64,000 nt of DNA, taken from positions 434,001 through 498,000 of the forward strand of contig JANQAB010000004.1 in assembly GCA_024707265.1 (NCBI GenBank). Reading direction: 5' to 3'. The position numbers were made by a program, and so were the translations under genes. Numbering within the stretch: the first letter of the stretch is position 1; the number at the start of each line of letters is the position of its first letter. Shown piece after piece: positions 11,384-19,043 of this stretch. The stretch is from Sporocytophaga sp. Lineage in GTDB: Bacteria; Bacteroidota; Bacteroidia; Cytophagales; Cytophagaceae. Below the pieces are notes generated by a model. It saw only the letters and a list, made by a program, of their open reading frames with translations. It was not told where the DNA came from and did not search any database.

Positions 11384-11884
11384 TTAATTTAATATTTTAC
11401 GTGCTCTGGATTTAAAAGCCGGACTTGAAAAAGGCATTTGGTCTTGTAAGATTATTTTTAATTCTTTCATTAAGTCTTCCTCCTTTGCAGATAAATTATG
11501 AGCTACTGTCATTGCAAAAGCTTTTATTGCCACAGGAACTTTTGGAGTCATTAAATAATCAAAACAAATGTCCAGTAATTCCCCCTGAACAGAAACCGGG
11601 ATTTCCATAAATTGAAAAATGCGCAAGGTGTTCCGCTTAACGGCATCATGCGCATTTTTCTTTAGGTTTTTGACCATCCTTTTAATATATGGTTTTATTA
11701 AATAGGGATGTTCTTCTGCAATGGTACTTACCGCCCATGAAGCCCTTTGAACTAATCTTGTTTCTTCAGTAAAGAAAATATTCATCAGCTCTTCGAAGCA
11801 TTCCTGGTCATTGCTTATGTACTTGCAAATTTTATTGATCTGGGCTTTGGAATGTTCTTTTAATAATTCTTTTCTGATATCCAT
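11384..11884 (-). CDS. HEAT-like alpha-solenoid protein
   Basis: The 166-residue product is all helical, with spaced pairs typical of HEAT-like repeats: ETRLVQRASWAVSTIAEEHP, NAHDAVKRNTLRIFQFMEIP, and VPVAIKAFAMTVAHNLS. There is no signal peptide or catalytic motif. Proteins of this kind usually act as adaptors or scaffolds in the cytoplasm. It is transcribed leftwards with the next upstream gene, 76 bp away. No specific role is supported. Confidence 0.65.
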   Translation of the reverse strand: MDIRKELLKEHSKAQINKICKYISNDQECFEELMNIFFTEETRLVQRASWAVSTIAEEHPYLIKPYIKRMVKNLKKNAHDAVKRNTLRIFQFMEIPVSVQGELLDICFDYLMTPKVPVAIKAFAMTVAHNLSAKEEDLMKELKIILQDQMPFSSPAFKSRARKILN

Positions 11885-11960
11885 AATAGAAAAAACAAAG
11901 CTTGAGACTTTGTTTCTGCAATTTATAGGAATGATTCAGAGTATTATTAATTCTCCAGGA

Positions 11961-12260
11961 CTATTTTATGACATAGTTTAACAGATAATCAATTTCCTTT
12001 TTCCTGTCAATAAAATCCCTTACATCAAAGCAGGATCCGCTCTCAAAAAGTTTTATGTTGTTATTTTTCATGTAGTCAAGTGCATGTTCAATGATAGATT
12101 CACGCACATTGATTTCTTTAAGGTTCGTGATGATCCTCGATATGTAATTACACGTGAATTCCCATAGGTCATCATTCACCACATTGTATTCGAGGAAATA
12201 CTCTTTATCATCTATAAAAGTATAGAATTTCCTCTCTACGCTATCATGCAGGATATTCAT
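11961..12260 (-). CDS. Small YjdJ-like protein, possibly degenerate GNAT fold
   Basis: The 99-residue product begins MNILHDSVERKFYTFIDDKEYFL and ends with a helix-rich part (VRESIIEHALDYMKNNNIKLFESGSCFDVRDFIDRK). The order of strand pair, then helix, then a short C-terminal block resembles minimal YjdJ-type GNAT proteins, but the usual RGKG acetyl-CoA loop is not visible. It is probably in the same leftward unit as the HEAT-like gene. The family assignment is weak. Confidence 0.5.
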   Translation of the reverse strand: MNILHDSVERKFYTFIDDKEYFLEYNVVNDDLWEFTCNYISRIITNLKEINVRESIIEHALDYMKNNNIKLFESGSCFDVRDFIDRKKEIDYLLNYVIK

Positions 12261-12372
12261 AAGCTTCGGGGTTTTATTTTATAACAGTGGCAGTTTTAAA
12301 ATCGTGCGATATCTACACAAATGTTTGTTCTGATGAATAAAGTTGATGCTAAAATGTTGATTTTAAGAGATA

Positions 12373-12401
12373 AAAAAGGGGCCCGGATTGGGCCCCTTTT
12401 T
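12373..12401. terminator. Strong bidirectional terminator
   Basis: A 12-bp perfect G/C-rich stem (12373-12384 with 12390-12401, core GGGGCCC) and a 5-nt loop are flanked by A and T tracts on both sides. It ends the leftward EamA transcript 10 bp after its stop codon. Confidence 0.88.
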
Positions 12402-12411
12402 AAAAATGATA

Positions 12412-13338
12412 TTACTGTTTTAAAACTTTTTTGGGTCTTCCGCTGAGCCAGATTACCATTACAGCAACTATGATAAGGCCTCCGGCTAACATGGTCTGAG
12501 TAGTAAGTTTTTCATTCCCTACAAAAACGCCCAGGATCACTGCTATGACAGGATTAACATAGGCATAAGTGGATACTTGTGACGGATGTGCCTCTTTGAG
12601 TAAATAGGCATAGGCTGTAAAGCCAATCAATGATCCGAAAATGATCAGATAAACGAATGCCCATAAAGATTTAGAGCTTACGGAATCAAGATCGATGTTA
12701 CCAAACTCTCCGCTGAAATATGAAATGATCAGCAGTATTATACCTCCGGAAAGCATTTGTAATCCTGTTGCTACTAAAGGTGAAGACGGAAATTTTGCTT
12801 TAGTACCGTAAATAGAACCGAATGCCCATGCAAGTGTAGAAATTAATATTGCGAAAATACTTAATTTATCAGCTTTAATAAGTTCTTTACCAGCCCCTGT
12901 ACCAGTCATAAATACCATTCCGCCTAATCCTATCAGGATACCTATCCATGTAAGCAGGTTAGGTTTATTTTCTGTTTTAAACATCCATAATAAAAGGACG
13001 ATCCACACTGGTTCTATCGTAATCAGCAGTGCGGCTACTGAAGATGGTATCCTTTGTTCAGCCCAAACCAGACCTCCATTCCCTAATACCAATAATAGAA
13101 ATCCGGCAATGGTGGAGGTTTTTATTTCTTTAATATCAGGAACAGGAGCTCCCTTTAATCTCCCTGTCAGATATAATATTAATCCTGCTGCAAGGAAGCG
13201 GGTTCCTGCCATGAAAAAAGGAGGAAAACTTTCAATTGCATATCGAATTCCCAGGTATGTAGATCCCCATATTATATATACGGCGGCAAAAGCTCCTATC
13301 AGAAGCCAGTCAGTTGTTTTTCTCTCTGCCTGTAACAT
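12412..13338 (-). CDS. EamA-family (DMT superfamily) transporter, YedA-like
   Basis: The 308-residue inner-membrane protein has about ten hydrophobic segments in two EamA halves. The first half starts WLLIGAFAAVYIIWGSTYLGIRYAI with the following FMAGTRFLAAGLILY. The second half contains LIGFTAYAYLLKEAHPSQVSTYAYVNPVIAVILG. These are hallmark positions of the YedA/RhaT-like drug/metabolite transporter group, which usually exports amino acids or other small metabolites. The substrate is unknown. Upstream lies a structured leader with a terminator that can be pre-empted by an alternative pairing, so expression is probably controlled by transcription attenuation. Confidence 0.88.
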   Translation of the reverse strand: MLQAERKTTDWLLIGAFAAVYIIWGSTYLGIRYAIESFPPFFMAGTRFLAAGLILYLTGRLKGAPVPDIKEIKTSTIAGFLLLVLGNGGLVWAEQRIPSSVAALLITIEPVWIVLLLWMFKTENKPNLLTWIGILIGLGGMVFMTGTGAGKELIKADKLSIFAILISTLAWAFGSIYGTKAKFPSSPLVATGLQMLSGGIILLIISYFSGEFGNIDLDSVSSKSLWAFVYLIIFGSLIGFTAYAYLLKEAHPSQVSTYAYVNPVIAVILGVFVGNEKLTTQTMLAGGLIIVAVMVIWLSGRPKKVLKQ

Positions 13339-13411
13339 ATTGTTATTTTTTTAAGAAGGCTTAATAACTACCAAATTTTCAGTTCAATTAGTTCCAGTTG
13401 GTTTTGAGTAG

Positions 13412-13446
13412 ATACAAAAAAAATCCCGGACTTTGTCCGGGATTTT
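13412..13446 (-). terminator. Intrinsic terminator inside the EamA leader (attenuator)
   Basis: The stem (AAAATCCCGGAC and its complement, 13420-13446, 3-nt loop) is followed in the leftward direction by eight T. It lies about 75 nt upstream of the EamA start codon on the same strand, so it would stop transcription before the gene. Confidence 0.75.
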
Positions 13447-13487
13447 CTATATCTGTATGGAATAAAACCTGTTTCTTTTAGCCAATA

Positions 13488-13545
13488 CATATCCCGGACC
13501 GGTCTCTGCAAGGGACCGCAATAATTGCCGTGATATGGGATTTAA
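13488..13545 (-). promoter_or_regulatory. Candidate riboswitch-like leader of the EamA gene
   Basis: Read leftwards, an outer helix (CATATC at 13532-13537 rc with GATATG at 13488-13493 rc) encloses a hairpin GCAAT-A-ATTGC (13518-13528) and a hairpin GGTC...GACC (13501-13517), giving a compact junction. The 3' side contains GTCCGGGAT (13491-13499 rc), which is perfectly complementary to ATCCCGGAC in the 5' arm of the terminator at 13412-13446. The leader can therefore form either the junction plus terminator or an antiterminator. It matches no riboswitch consensus I recognise. The ligand is unknown. Confidence 0.5.
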
Positions 13546-13818
13546 GCGTTAGCACTAGTTATGAATGTATATAACAAACTTATGAAGATTTCACTGATAA
13601 GACAAAGAAGAACGTTTAATTATTTTTCAATAGGCTTATTTGACATATGTCAATTTTATTTCTAAAAAGATTTTATAATTAGCAGAAGGAAATTATTGTT
13701 CAGATAATTAAGTGATTAAAGACGTTATACAGATATGTTTGATCAAAAATTTTCAGGAAAATGAAAAAAATAAAATTTCCTTAAAATATTTTCTGAACTT
13801 ATCCGTCAACACCCTTAA
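13546..13818. other. Intergenic region with divergent promoters
   Basis: This A/T-rich stretch lies between the EamA leader and the sigma-factor gene. It must contain the promoter of the leftward leader and of the sigma operon. No further structure is evident. Confidence 0.35.
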
Positions 13819-14394
13819 ATGGAATCTATACCAATATACATGACCCAGACTCAGAAGGATAAAATAGAGCAGACTGTCCGAGAGGAGAGGAGTAAGCTGT
13901 TTAATTTTATCAGAAAGAGGGTGAAAGCGAAAGAGGATGCTGAGGATATTCTGCAGGATGTCTTTTTTCAACTTACTCAAGCTTCAGGAAGTATAGATAC
14001 CATCGATCAGATTACCTCCTGGTTATTCAGGGTGGCTCGAAACAAAATAACTGACCTTTACAGAAAGAAAAAGCCGGAAACCTTCACTGACTATAATGAC
14101 ACTGTGAAAGATAATGAAGGGTTATTTCTTGAAGACATCTTACCGGATCTGGGAAATTCTCCCGATGATGAATATTTCAAAAACTTGTTGTGGGAAGCCG
14201 TGCAAGAGGCTTTAGACGAGCTGCCTGCAGAGCAGAAAGAAGTCTTTATGATGCACGAGTTTGAAGACCAGAGTTTTAAAGATATGTCAGAGCTTTTGGG
14301 AGAGCCGGTAAATACATTGATCAGTAGAAAAAGATATGCAGTGCTTCACTTAAGAAAGCGTTTGCAGGAATTTTATAAAGAAATTAAAAAATAA
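13819..14394 (+). CDS. ECF-type RNA polymerase sigma factor
   Basis: The 191-residue protein has region 2 (LFNFIRKRVKAKEDAEDILQDVFFQ, then ITSWLFRVARNKITDLYRKKKPE) and region 4 (ALDELPAEQKEVFMMHEFEDQSFKDMSELLGEPVNTLISRKRYAVLHLRKRLQEF). It lacks region 3, as in group 4 sigma factors. A Met at residue 8 (MTQTQKDK) is an alternative start. The next two genes follow at 6 bp and with an ATGA overlap, so they form an operon. No zinc-binding anti-sigma factor or FecR is present; the next gene encodes a small membrane protein instead. Confidence 0.9.
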   Translation: MESIPIYMTQTQKDKIEQTVREERSKLFNFIRKRVKAKEDAEDILQDVFFQLTQASGSIDTIDQITSWLFRVARNKITDLYRKKKPETFTDYNDTVKDNEGLFLEDILPDLGNSPDDEYFKNLLWEAVQEALDELPAEQKEVFMMHEFEDQSFKDMSELLGEPVNTLISRKRYAVLHLRKRLQEFYKEIKK

Positions 14395-14400
14395 GAAGTT

Positions 14401-14769
14401 ATGGGTTTTTGTTTTAAGAAAGCGATCAAGTTTGTCATTCTGGGATTCCTTGCAGTAGCGCTGTTCGGATTCATTACAATGCAACTTTGGAACTGGCTGA
14501 TACCGGATTTGTTCCACGGCCCTACCATTAATATATATCAGGCTTTAGGTTTATTTGTCCTTTCTAAAATTCTCTTTTCCGGATTTGGAAGGAGAGGTTG
14601 CGGAGGGCCTCGGCATAATCTGTTCTGGAGAAAAAGATTTGAGCGTAAAATGGCTAAGCTAAGTCCGGAGGAAAGAGAAAAATACATGCAAAAGTTTTCT
14701 AACTGCTGGGGCGGAAATCCTTTTGAAAATCATTGTCAGGGAGAAAATGAAAAAGGCAGCAATGTATGA
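14401..14769 (+). CDS. Small membrane protein linked to the sigma factor
   Basis: The 122-residue product has two hydrophobic segments, KFVILGFLAVALFGFITMQLW and INIYQALGLFVLSKILF, followed by a Gly/Cys-rich basic cytoplasmic part (GFGRRGCGGPRHN) and a charged tail (KMAKLSPEEREKYMQKF). It begins 6 bp after the sigma-factor stop. Short proteins with this WNWLIPDLF pattern occur beside ECF sigma genes in Bacteroidota. A role as membrane sensor or anti-sigma partner is inferred from position only. Confidence 0.8.
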   Translation: MGFCFKKAIKFVILGFLAVALFGFITMQLWNWLIPDLFHGPTINIYQALGLFVLSKILFSGFGRRGCGGPRHNLFWRKRFERKMAKLSPEEREKYMQKFSNCWGGNPFENHCQGENEKGSNV

Positions 14770-15023
14770 GAATAAGCAACTTTTTGATCGAATACAACCT
14801 GACAAAGACTGTTGATGGTCACGATGAGTTTTCAGATGACAGGACAAAAGAAAAACGAATGGTTGTCTCTGTAACCAATAATCTCAGTGAAATATTTACG
14901 GATTTGTTGGATACCCATAGAAACGATAGCATTACAGGAATAGAAATAGTGTCAGTTGTCAATCTTATTGATAGTCCCGGAATAAAAGGAATGAGTAATT
15001 ATATTAACATTCCGGGCAATTAA
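14766..15023 (+). CDS. Small hypothetical protein, third gene of the sigma operon
   Basis: The 85-residue soluble product overlaps the previous stop in an ATGA arrangement, which supports translational coupling. It contains charged segments (DEFSDDRTKEKRMVVSVTN) and no membrane span. No family is recognised. Confidence 0.6.
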   Translation: MRISNFLIEYNLTKTVDGHDEFSDDRTKEKRMVVSVTNNLSEIFTDLLDTHRNDSITGIEIVSVVNLIDSPGIKGMSNYINIPGN

Positions 15024-15032
15024 TGATTATTA

Positions 15033-15111
15033 ATCAATGACCATTGGGATGTGCTGATTGATTATTTTATGTTTGAAAAAGGTATCGGCAGATGGGATAA
15101 TGGTCATTGAT
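15033..15111. repeat. Inverted repeat, 13-bp arms
   Basis: ATCAATGACCATT at 15033-15045 pairs perfectly with 15099-15111, with about 53 bp between. It could be an operator or a long RNA stem following the sigma operon. Confidence 0.4.
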
Positions 15112-15151
15112 ATTTTATCACAAACTTTAGTAAGGTTAATGCTCTGTTTTC

Positions 15152-15180
15152 AATAGCCTCGCTCTTGTGGCGAGGCTATT
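15152..15180 (+). terminator. Terminator-like hairpin after the sigma operon
   Basis: An 11-bp perfect stem (AATAGCCTCGC at 15152-15162 with 15170-15180) and 7-nt loop lie in the spacer before the thioesterase gene. The T tract is weak. Confidence 0.6.
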
Positions 15181-15235
15181 TGAAAGTCAGATGAGTTTAA
15201 ATCCTTAAATAATTTTTAAAATCGAAAAAGTTTTT

Positions 15236-15685
15236 ATGGGGTATTCTAAGACTTATGAGATAATCTGGGCAGATATTGATGCAAACAGGCATTTAAGACA
15301 TTCAGCTTACAATGATTACGCGGCCCAGGTGAGGGTAAGTTTTTTTAAAGACTTCGGTTTTTCTGTTGAAAAGCTCGCCAAACTGATGATTGGTCCAATT
15401 CTTTTTAGTGAATACACTAAGTTTCTAAGAGAAGTTGGTATGAACGATTCTGTCACAGTTGATATAAAAGTAGCCTCTATGCGCAAGGATGCTTCACGAT
15501 GGAAGATCGTTCACCAGATATTCAGATCAGATGGAGTGTTGTCTGCTGTCATTACGGTAGAAGGAGCCTGGATGGATTTGAATACCAGGAAGCTCACAAT
15601 ACCACCACCGGAAATCTTTGATATGATAGAGCATATGCCCAAAACGGATGATTTTGAATTTGCTCCAGAAAAAAAAGCTGATTGA
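15236..15685 (+). CDS. Acyl-CoA thioesterase, hotdog fold (YbgC/FadM-like)
   Basis: The 149-residue protein begins YSKTYEIIWADIDANRHLRHSAYNDYA. This is the hotdog 4HBT pattern, with an Asp (W-ADIDANRHL) in the usual catalytic position followed by the YNDY helix. The second half, SVTVDIKVASMRKDASRWKIVHQI, matches the strand region of the family. These enzymes hydrolyse acyl-CoA or related thioesters in the cytoplasm; the chain length used here cannot be read from the sequence. It appears monocistronic. Confidence 0.82.
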   Translation: MGYSKTYEIIWADIDANRHLRHSAYNDYAAQVRVSFFKDFGFSVEKLAKLMIGPILFSEYTKFLREVGMNDSVTVDIKVASMRKDASRWKIVHQIFRSDGVLSAVITVEGAWMDLNTRKLTIPPPEIFDMIEHMPKTDDFEFAPEKKAD

Positions 15686-15854
15686 TTTAACATGTTTTTG
15701 AAAATTTAAATTGCTTCAGAATCATTAGGAAAAAGAAAAAAACAAATTCTTTATTACTTGTAAAGGGATCTGTGAAAATAAAGGGTTAAATTTCGATGTG
15801 CCAGTCCTAATAGATGGGCTATTCTGATTCATTTTCAAATCCTATAATAAAATC

Positions 15855-16325
15855 ATGGAACCAATTAACGCACTGAACCACGTAGCAGAATTTCATAAGA
15901 CCTTTAAACATCCTATAGAGCCGGAGCCTTTGATTCCGAGTGAAAAAAGATGCAAGTTGAGAGTCGCTTTACTTGCTGAAGAGCTAAAAGAACTGGAAGA
16001 GGCAATTGAAAATAAAGATATTGTTGGTGTCGCAGATGCCTTATGTGACCTGCAGTATGTGTTGTCTGGAGCAGTGCTGGAATTTGGACTGGGAAAGAAG
16101 TTCCCGGAGTTGTTTAATGAAGTGCAGCGTTCCAACATGAGCAAGGTGTGTCACACTGTTGAGGAAGCGGAAAAAACCATTGCTCATTATAAAAACCTGG
16201 ATAATACTGAAGCTTACTATTCGGAGAGTGCAGGCAAGTACCTTGTATATCGCAAGTCTGATAATAAAACATTAAAATCGGTATTTTATTCTCCGGCAAA
16301 TCTGGAAAATATTGTCAAAGGCTAG
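15855..16325 (+). CDS. MazG-like / PRA-PH all-alpha NTP pyrophosphohydrolase
   Basis: The 156-residue protein has the all-alpha NTP-PPase metal-binding pattern: RVALLAEELKELEEAIENKD (EExxE) followed by VGVADALCDLQYVLSGAVLEFGL (D..D). Family members hydrolyse non-canonical or excess nucleoside triphosphates to monophosphates and pyrophosphate. The C-terminal third (from about residue 105) has no recognised motif. It seems to be a single-gene unit followed by a hairpin at 16378. Confidence 0.8.
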   Translation: MEPINALNHVAEFHKTFKHPIEPEPLIPSEKRCKLRVALLAEELKELEEAIENKDIVGVADALCDLQYVLSGAVLEFGLGKKFPELFNEVQRSNMSKVCHTVEEAEKTIAHYKNLDNTEAYYSESAGKYLVYRKSDNKTLKSVFYSPANLENIVKG

Positions 16326-16377
16326 TAATGTTTTTGATTTCCATTTTCCTGCATATTGTCTGATGATTCTTGACGTA

Positions 16378-16413
16378 ATTCATAGTTGAATGCTAAAGAT
16401 TTCAACTATGAAT
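16378..16413 (+). terminator. Terminator-like hairpin
   Basis: A 13-bp perfect stem (ATTCATAGTTGAA at 16378-16390 with 16401-16413) and 10-nt loop lie about 50 bp after the NTP-PPase stop. There is no long T run. Confidence 0.5.
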
Positions 16414-16538
16414 ATCCTTCCATATATGAATAATTAAAGCTTATTGAGATTTTGAAAAAGAAAAAACTTCTTAATAAAGCTTTAAAAACAATTTGGTTCA
16501 TAAAGTTCTGAACTAAGTGAATTTTTAAAGTTGATTTT

Positions 16539-17339
16539 ATGAAAATCTATTTAAAAAATGCAGGTATTGTTATCCTGCTTTTGCTTGTAATGTCTTCCTG
16601 TAATGGAGTATTTGAGTATAGTCCATATGTTACTCAGGTTAAAGGTGGACTTAAGAATATTATTTCTAAAAATTCAGATTGGCTTTATAAAATTCTGCAT
16701 GATGCGGAAGATGATATAAAATTTGCAGTGATCTCAGATACTCATTATGACTATAAAGAGCTTGAAAAATTTATAGATCATATAAACAACAGAAGAGACA
16801 TATCTTTTGTCGTGGTGGGTGGAGATATTGCTGATAAAGGATTACTGAAAGAATATGAGTTTTTTGAGGAAATCATGAAAGGACTCAATAAGCCTTACTT
16901 CACAGTAATCGGAAATCATGATTATCTGGCAGGAGGAGGAGAGGTATACAGGCAGATGTTTGGAGCATTTAATTATTCAATAGAAGCCGCTGGTAAAAAG
17001 ATTGTTTTCTTTGACGATATATTTTGGGAAAGTAATAAGAGGCCTGATTTTTTATGGCTTGAAAATGAACTTAAGTCTGCAGGATCCAGAGAACTCGTAG
17101 TGATTACTCATATTCCTCCTTTTGGCGATCAGTTTTCAAAAGAAGATGAATTGATCTATGTAAATACAATGAAGAAGTATAAGGTACAGCTTTCTGTTCA
17201 CGGACATGTGCATACATCATATCAAGGGTATTATTATAATGATGAGACGAATTATGTAGTAGTACCAAGTATGTTGAAGAAGGCTTTCTTCGAGATCACT
17301 CTGTCAGATAATATCATTGTTAAAGAATCAAAGTTGTAA
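16539..17339 (+). CDS. Metallophosphoesterase lipoprotein (calcineurin-like)
   Basis: The 266-residue protein has a lipoprotein signal ending LLLLVMSSC (Cys21). The calcineurin-like metal ligands are all present in order: SDTHYD at about 66-71, GGDIAD at 94-99, GNHD at 125-128, ITHIPP, and HGHVH. The fold is predicted to bind two metals and hydrolyse phosphoesters. The lipobox places it in the cell envelope, possibly periplasmic. Its stop overlaps the next start by one base (TAATG), so the two are an operon. The substrate is unknown. Confidence 0.88.
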   Translation: MKIYLKNAGIVILLLLVMSSCNGVFEYSPYVTQVKGGLKNIISKNSDWLYKILHDAEDDIKFAVISDTHYDYKELEKFIDHINNRRDISFVVVGGDIADKGLLKEYEFFEEIMKGLNKPYFTVIGNHDYLAGGGEVYRQMFGAFNYSIEAAGKKIVFFDDIFWESNKRPDFLWLENELKSAGSRELVVITHIPPFGDQFSKEDELIYVNTMKKYKVQLSVHGHVHTSYQGYYYNDETNYVVVPSMLKKAFFEITLSDNIIVKESKL

Positions 17340-17923
17340 TGAGTGGGTTAATCAAAAAAGTATTTTCTCTGCTATTTATATATGCTATCAGCAGCTCAGC
17401 CTTTGGCGCTGATTCTGTCACCGTAAGAAAATACAGAGCAATCCCAAGGGTATACACCTTGCAATATGCAGGCAATCTTGGTTTTGTATCAGGTGGATTA
17501 GGATATAGTCTACTAAAAGATAAAGTCCGGGTGGGACTCTTTTACGGATATGTGCCCAAGGTATTTTCAACTAAAGCAATTCATACTCTGGCATTAAAAG
17601 GAACATTAAATGTGTTTAAATCAAGGGCTGGTCAGGATAAGCTGTATATTGGAACAACATTTAATATGGAGACAGGTAACAACTCTTTCCTTAAGCTTCC
17701 GGATAAATATCCTAAAGGATATTATCAAACCAATGCGTTTCACTTTACAGTCTTTACCGGAGTGAAATCCTTTTTTGCTGTTCATGACAGGAAGCTTAAA
17801 GGAGTAGAGCCTTATATAGAATGCGGCACAGTCGATACTTACCTATATTATTGTTTGTCCGAAAAGCTAAGCTTATTAAAAATCCTGAGTTTATCAGCAG
17901 GACTTAATTTAAAATTTAAATAG
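17339..17923 (+). CDS. Exported beta-rich (outer-membrane barrel-like) protein
   Basis: The 194-residue product has a signal peptide (LLFIYAISSSAFGA) and then alternating strands (LGFVSGGLGYSLLKDKVRVGLFYGYVP, IHTLALKGTLNVF), ending SLSAGLNLKFK. The last residues look like a barrel-closing strand. It is translationally coupled to the metallophosphoesterase lipoprotein, suggesting a shared envelope role. No named family is recognised. Confidence 0.72.
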   Translation: MSGLIKKVFSLLFIYAISSSAFGADSVTVRKYRAIPRVYTLQYAGNLGFVSGGLGYSLLKDKVRVGLFYGYVPKVFSTKAIHTLALKGTLNVFKSRAGQDKLYIGTTFNMETGNNSFLKLPDKYPKGYYQTNAFHFTVFTGVKSFFAVHDRKLKGVEPYIECGTVDTYLYYCLSEKLSLLKILSLSAGLNLKFK

Positions 17924-17934
17924 CTTCCTGACGA

Positions 17935-18393
17935 CTATACTAAATTTAACTCAGCTGTTTTTTTTCTGAGCATTGTAACAATGCTGCTCATCTCTTCAGG
18001 GCTGAGTTTTTTGCGGTTAGCGCTGTCAATATGTACTTCGCTTTTTTCCAGTTCCTGATACCAGTCTCCCGGATTTGGCAAGTCTCCAACTTTTCTGGGT
18101 ACAACATGCATATGTACATGAGGTACAGATTGTCCTGCCGCTTCTTTTTCCTGTACAGCCCAGTCAAAAGCATCGGTGTTAAGTGCCTTGGTAAGTAAAA
18201 AAGCGACTTTTCTGCCTAAGACCATAAATTCTGCTACTTCAGCATCCGTAAAATCAAACAGGCTTTCAACATGTTTTTTAGGAATAATGAGCGAGTGTCC
18301 GGGAAGGACTGGCGCTATGTTGTATATTGCAACGAAGTTTTCTGAACTAAGAAAACCTTCCTGAACTCTTTTATCGCAAAAAGGGCAAGCCAT
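17935..18393 (-). CDS. HIT-family nucleotide hydrolase/transferase
   Basis: I place the start at the ATG encoding MACPFCDK; 38 further upstream codons are open but hydrophobic and unlike the family. The 152-residue protein carries a CPFC pair at 3-6, the HIT core IIPKKHVESLFDF, and the catalytic triad HVHMHVVPR with His92, His94 and His96. HIT proteins of this size hydrolyse dinucleoside polyphosphates or nucleotide phosphoramidates. The gene is convergent with the exported beta-rich protein gene, with 11 bp between stops. Confidence 0.9.
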   Translation of the reverse strand: MACPFCDKRVQEGFLSSENFVAIYNIAPVLPGHSLIIPKKHVESLFDFTDAEVAEFMVLGRKVAFLLTKALNTDAFDWAVQEKEAAGQSVPHVHMHVVPRKVGDLPNPGDWYQELEKSEVHIDSANRKKLSPEEMSSIVTMLRKKTAELNLV

Positions 18394-18625
18394 AAATAAA
18401 ACTGATTTTAGAACGCAATTTAATATTAAACCAAAATTAATTATTAACACATTAAAAATCCTGATAAACATTATGCTGGATTCAGCTTCGAATAAGCTGA
18501 TTAACATTGATATTTTAAATTCTGTTTAAGTTAACTTGTTTTAAATCTGCTTCTTAACTTCCGATTAATAATTTAACAGGCAATTTTGAATCTAATTACT
18601 CTTATTTTTTCGTTAAAAAGGTAGC

Positions 18626-19024
18626 ATGAAACTGATCACCATTAAGTCGTTTGATAATCCTGTAGAAGCCAATATTGTTAAAGCAAAATTGGAAGATTCT
18701 GGTATTCCCTGTTTTTTAAAAGACGAGAATATTGTGGCGATCAATCCTTTATATGCCAATGCGACTGGGGGAATCAAATTACAGATCAATGAAAAATTCA
18801 GATTTCTTGCTCTTGAAATACTGGGTCTTACAGAGCAATCCTACGAACAAAGTTTGGTATGTCCTGCTTGTGGCTCTGACAGAGTACATTTTGTAAGTTC
18901 CAGTAAAAGCCTGAAAAACCTTTTCTCGTTCATCCTTTCTTTGGTAACCATCACTTATCCAATATTCCTCAAAAAGGTATATAAGTGTGATTCTTGTGGT
19001 AAGGAATTTCCTATTGAAGATTAA
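18626..19024 (+). CDS. DUF2007 protein with C-terminal zinc ribbon
   Basis: The 132-residue protein has an N-terminal DUF2007 (putative signal transducing, ferredoxin-like) domain at 1-70, recognisable from ITIKSFDNPVEANIVKAKLEDSGIPCFL and GGIKLQI. A zinc ribbon follows, with Cys79-Pro-Ala-Cys82 and Cys121-Asp-Ser-Cys124, separated by a short hydrophobic stretch (FSFILSLVTITYPIFL) that may sit in or on the membrane. It lies 19 bp upstream of the serine dehydratase gene and is probably co-transcribed. Confidence 0.82.
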   Translation: MKLITIKSFDNPVEANIVKAKLEDSGIPCFLKDENIVAINPLYANATGGIKLQINEKFRFLALEILGLTEQSYEQSLVCPACGSDRVHFVSSSKSLKNLFSFILSLVTITYPIFLKKVYKCDSCGKEFPIED

Positions 19025-19043
19025 TAATCAAAGATCAATTTGT

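Noticed and set aside
18987..19043. Upstream extension of the serine dehydratase
   Set aside because: It overlaps the DUF2007 gene and the family begins at MGYLSVFDM.
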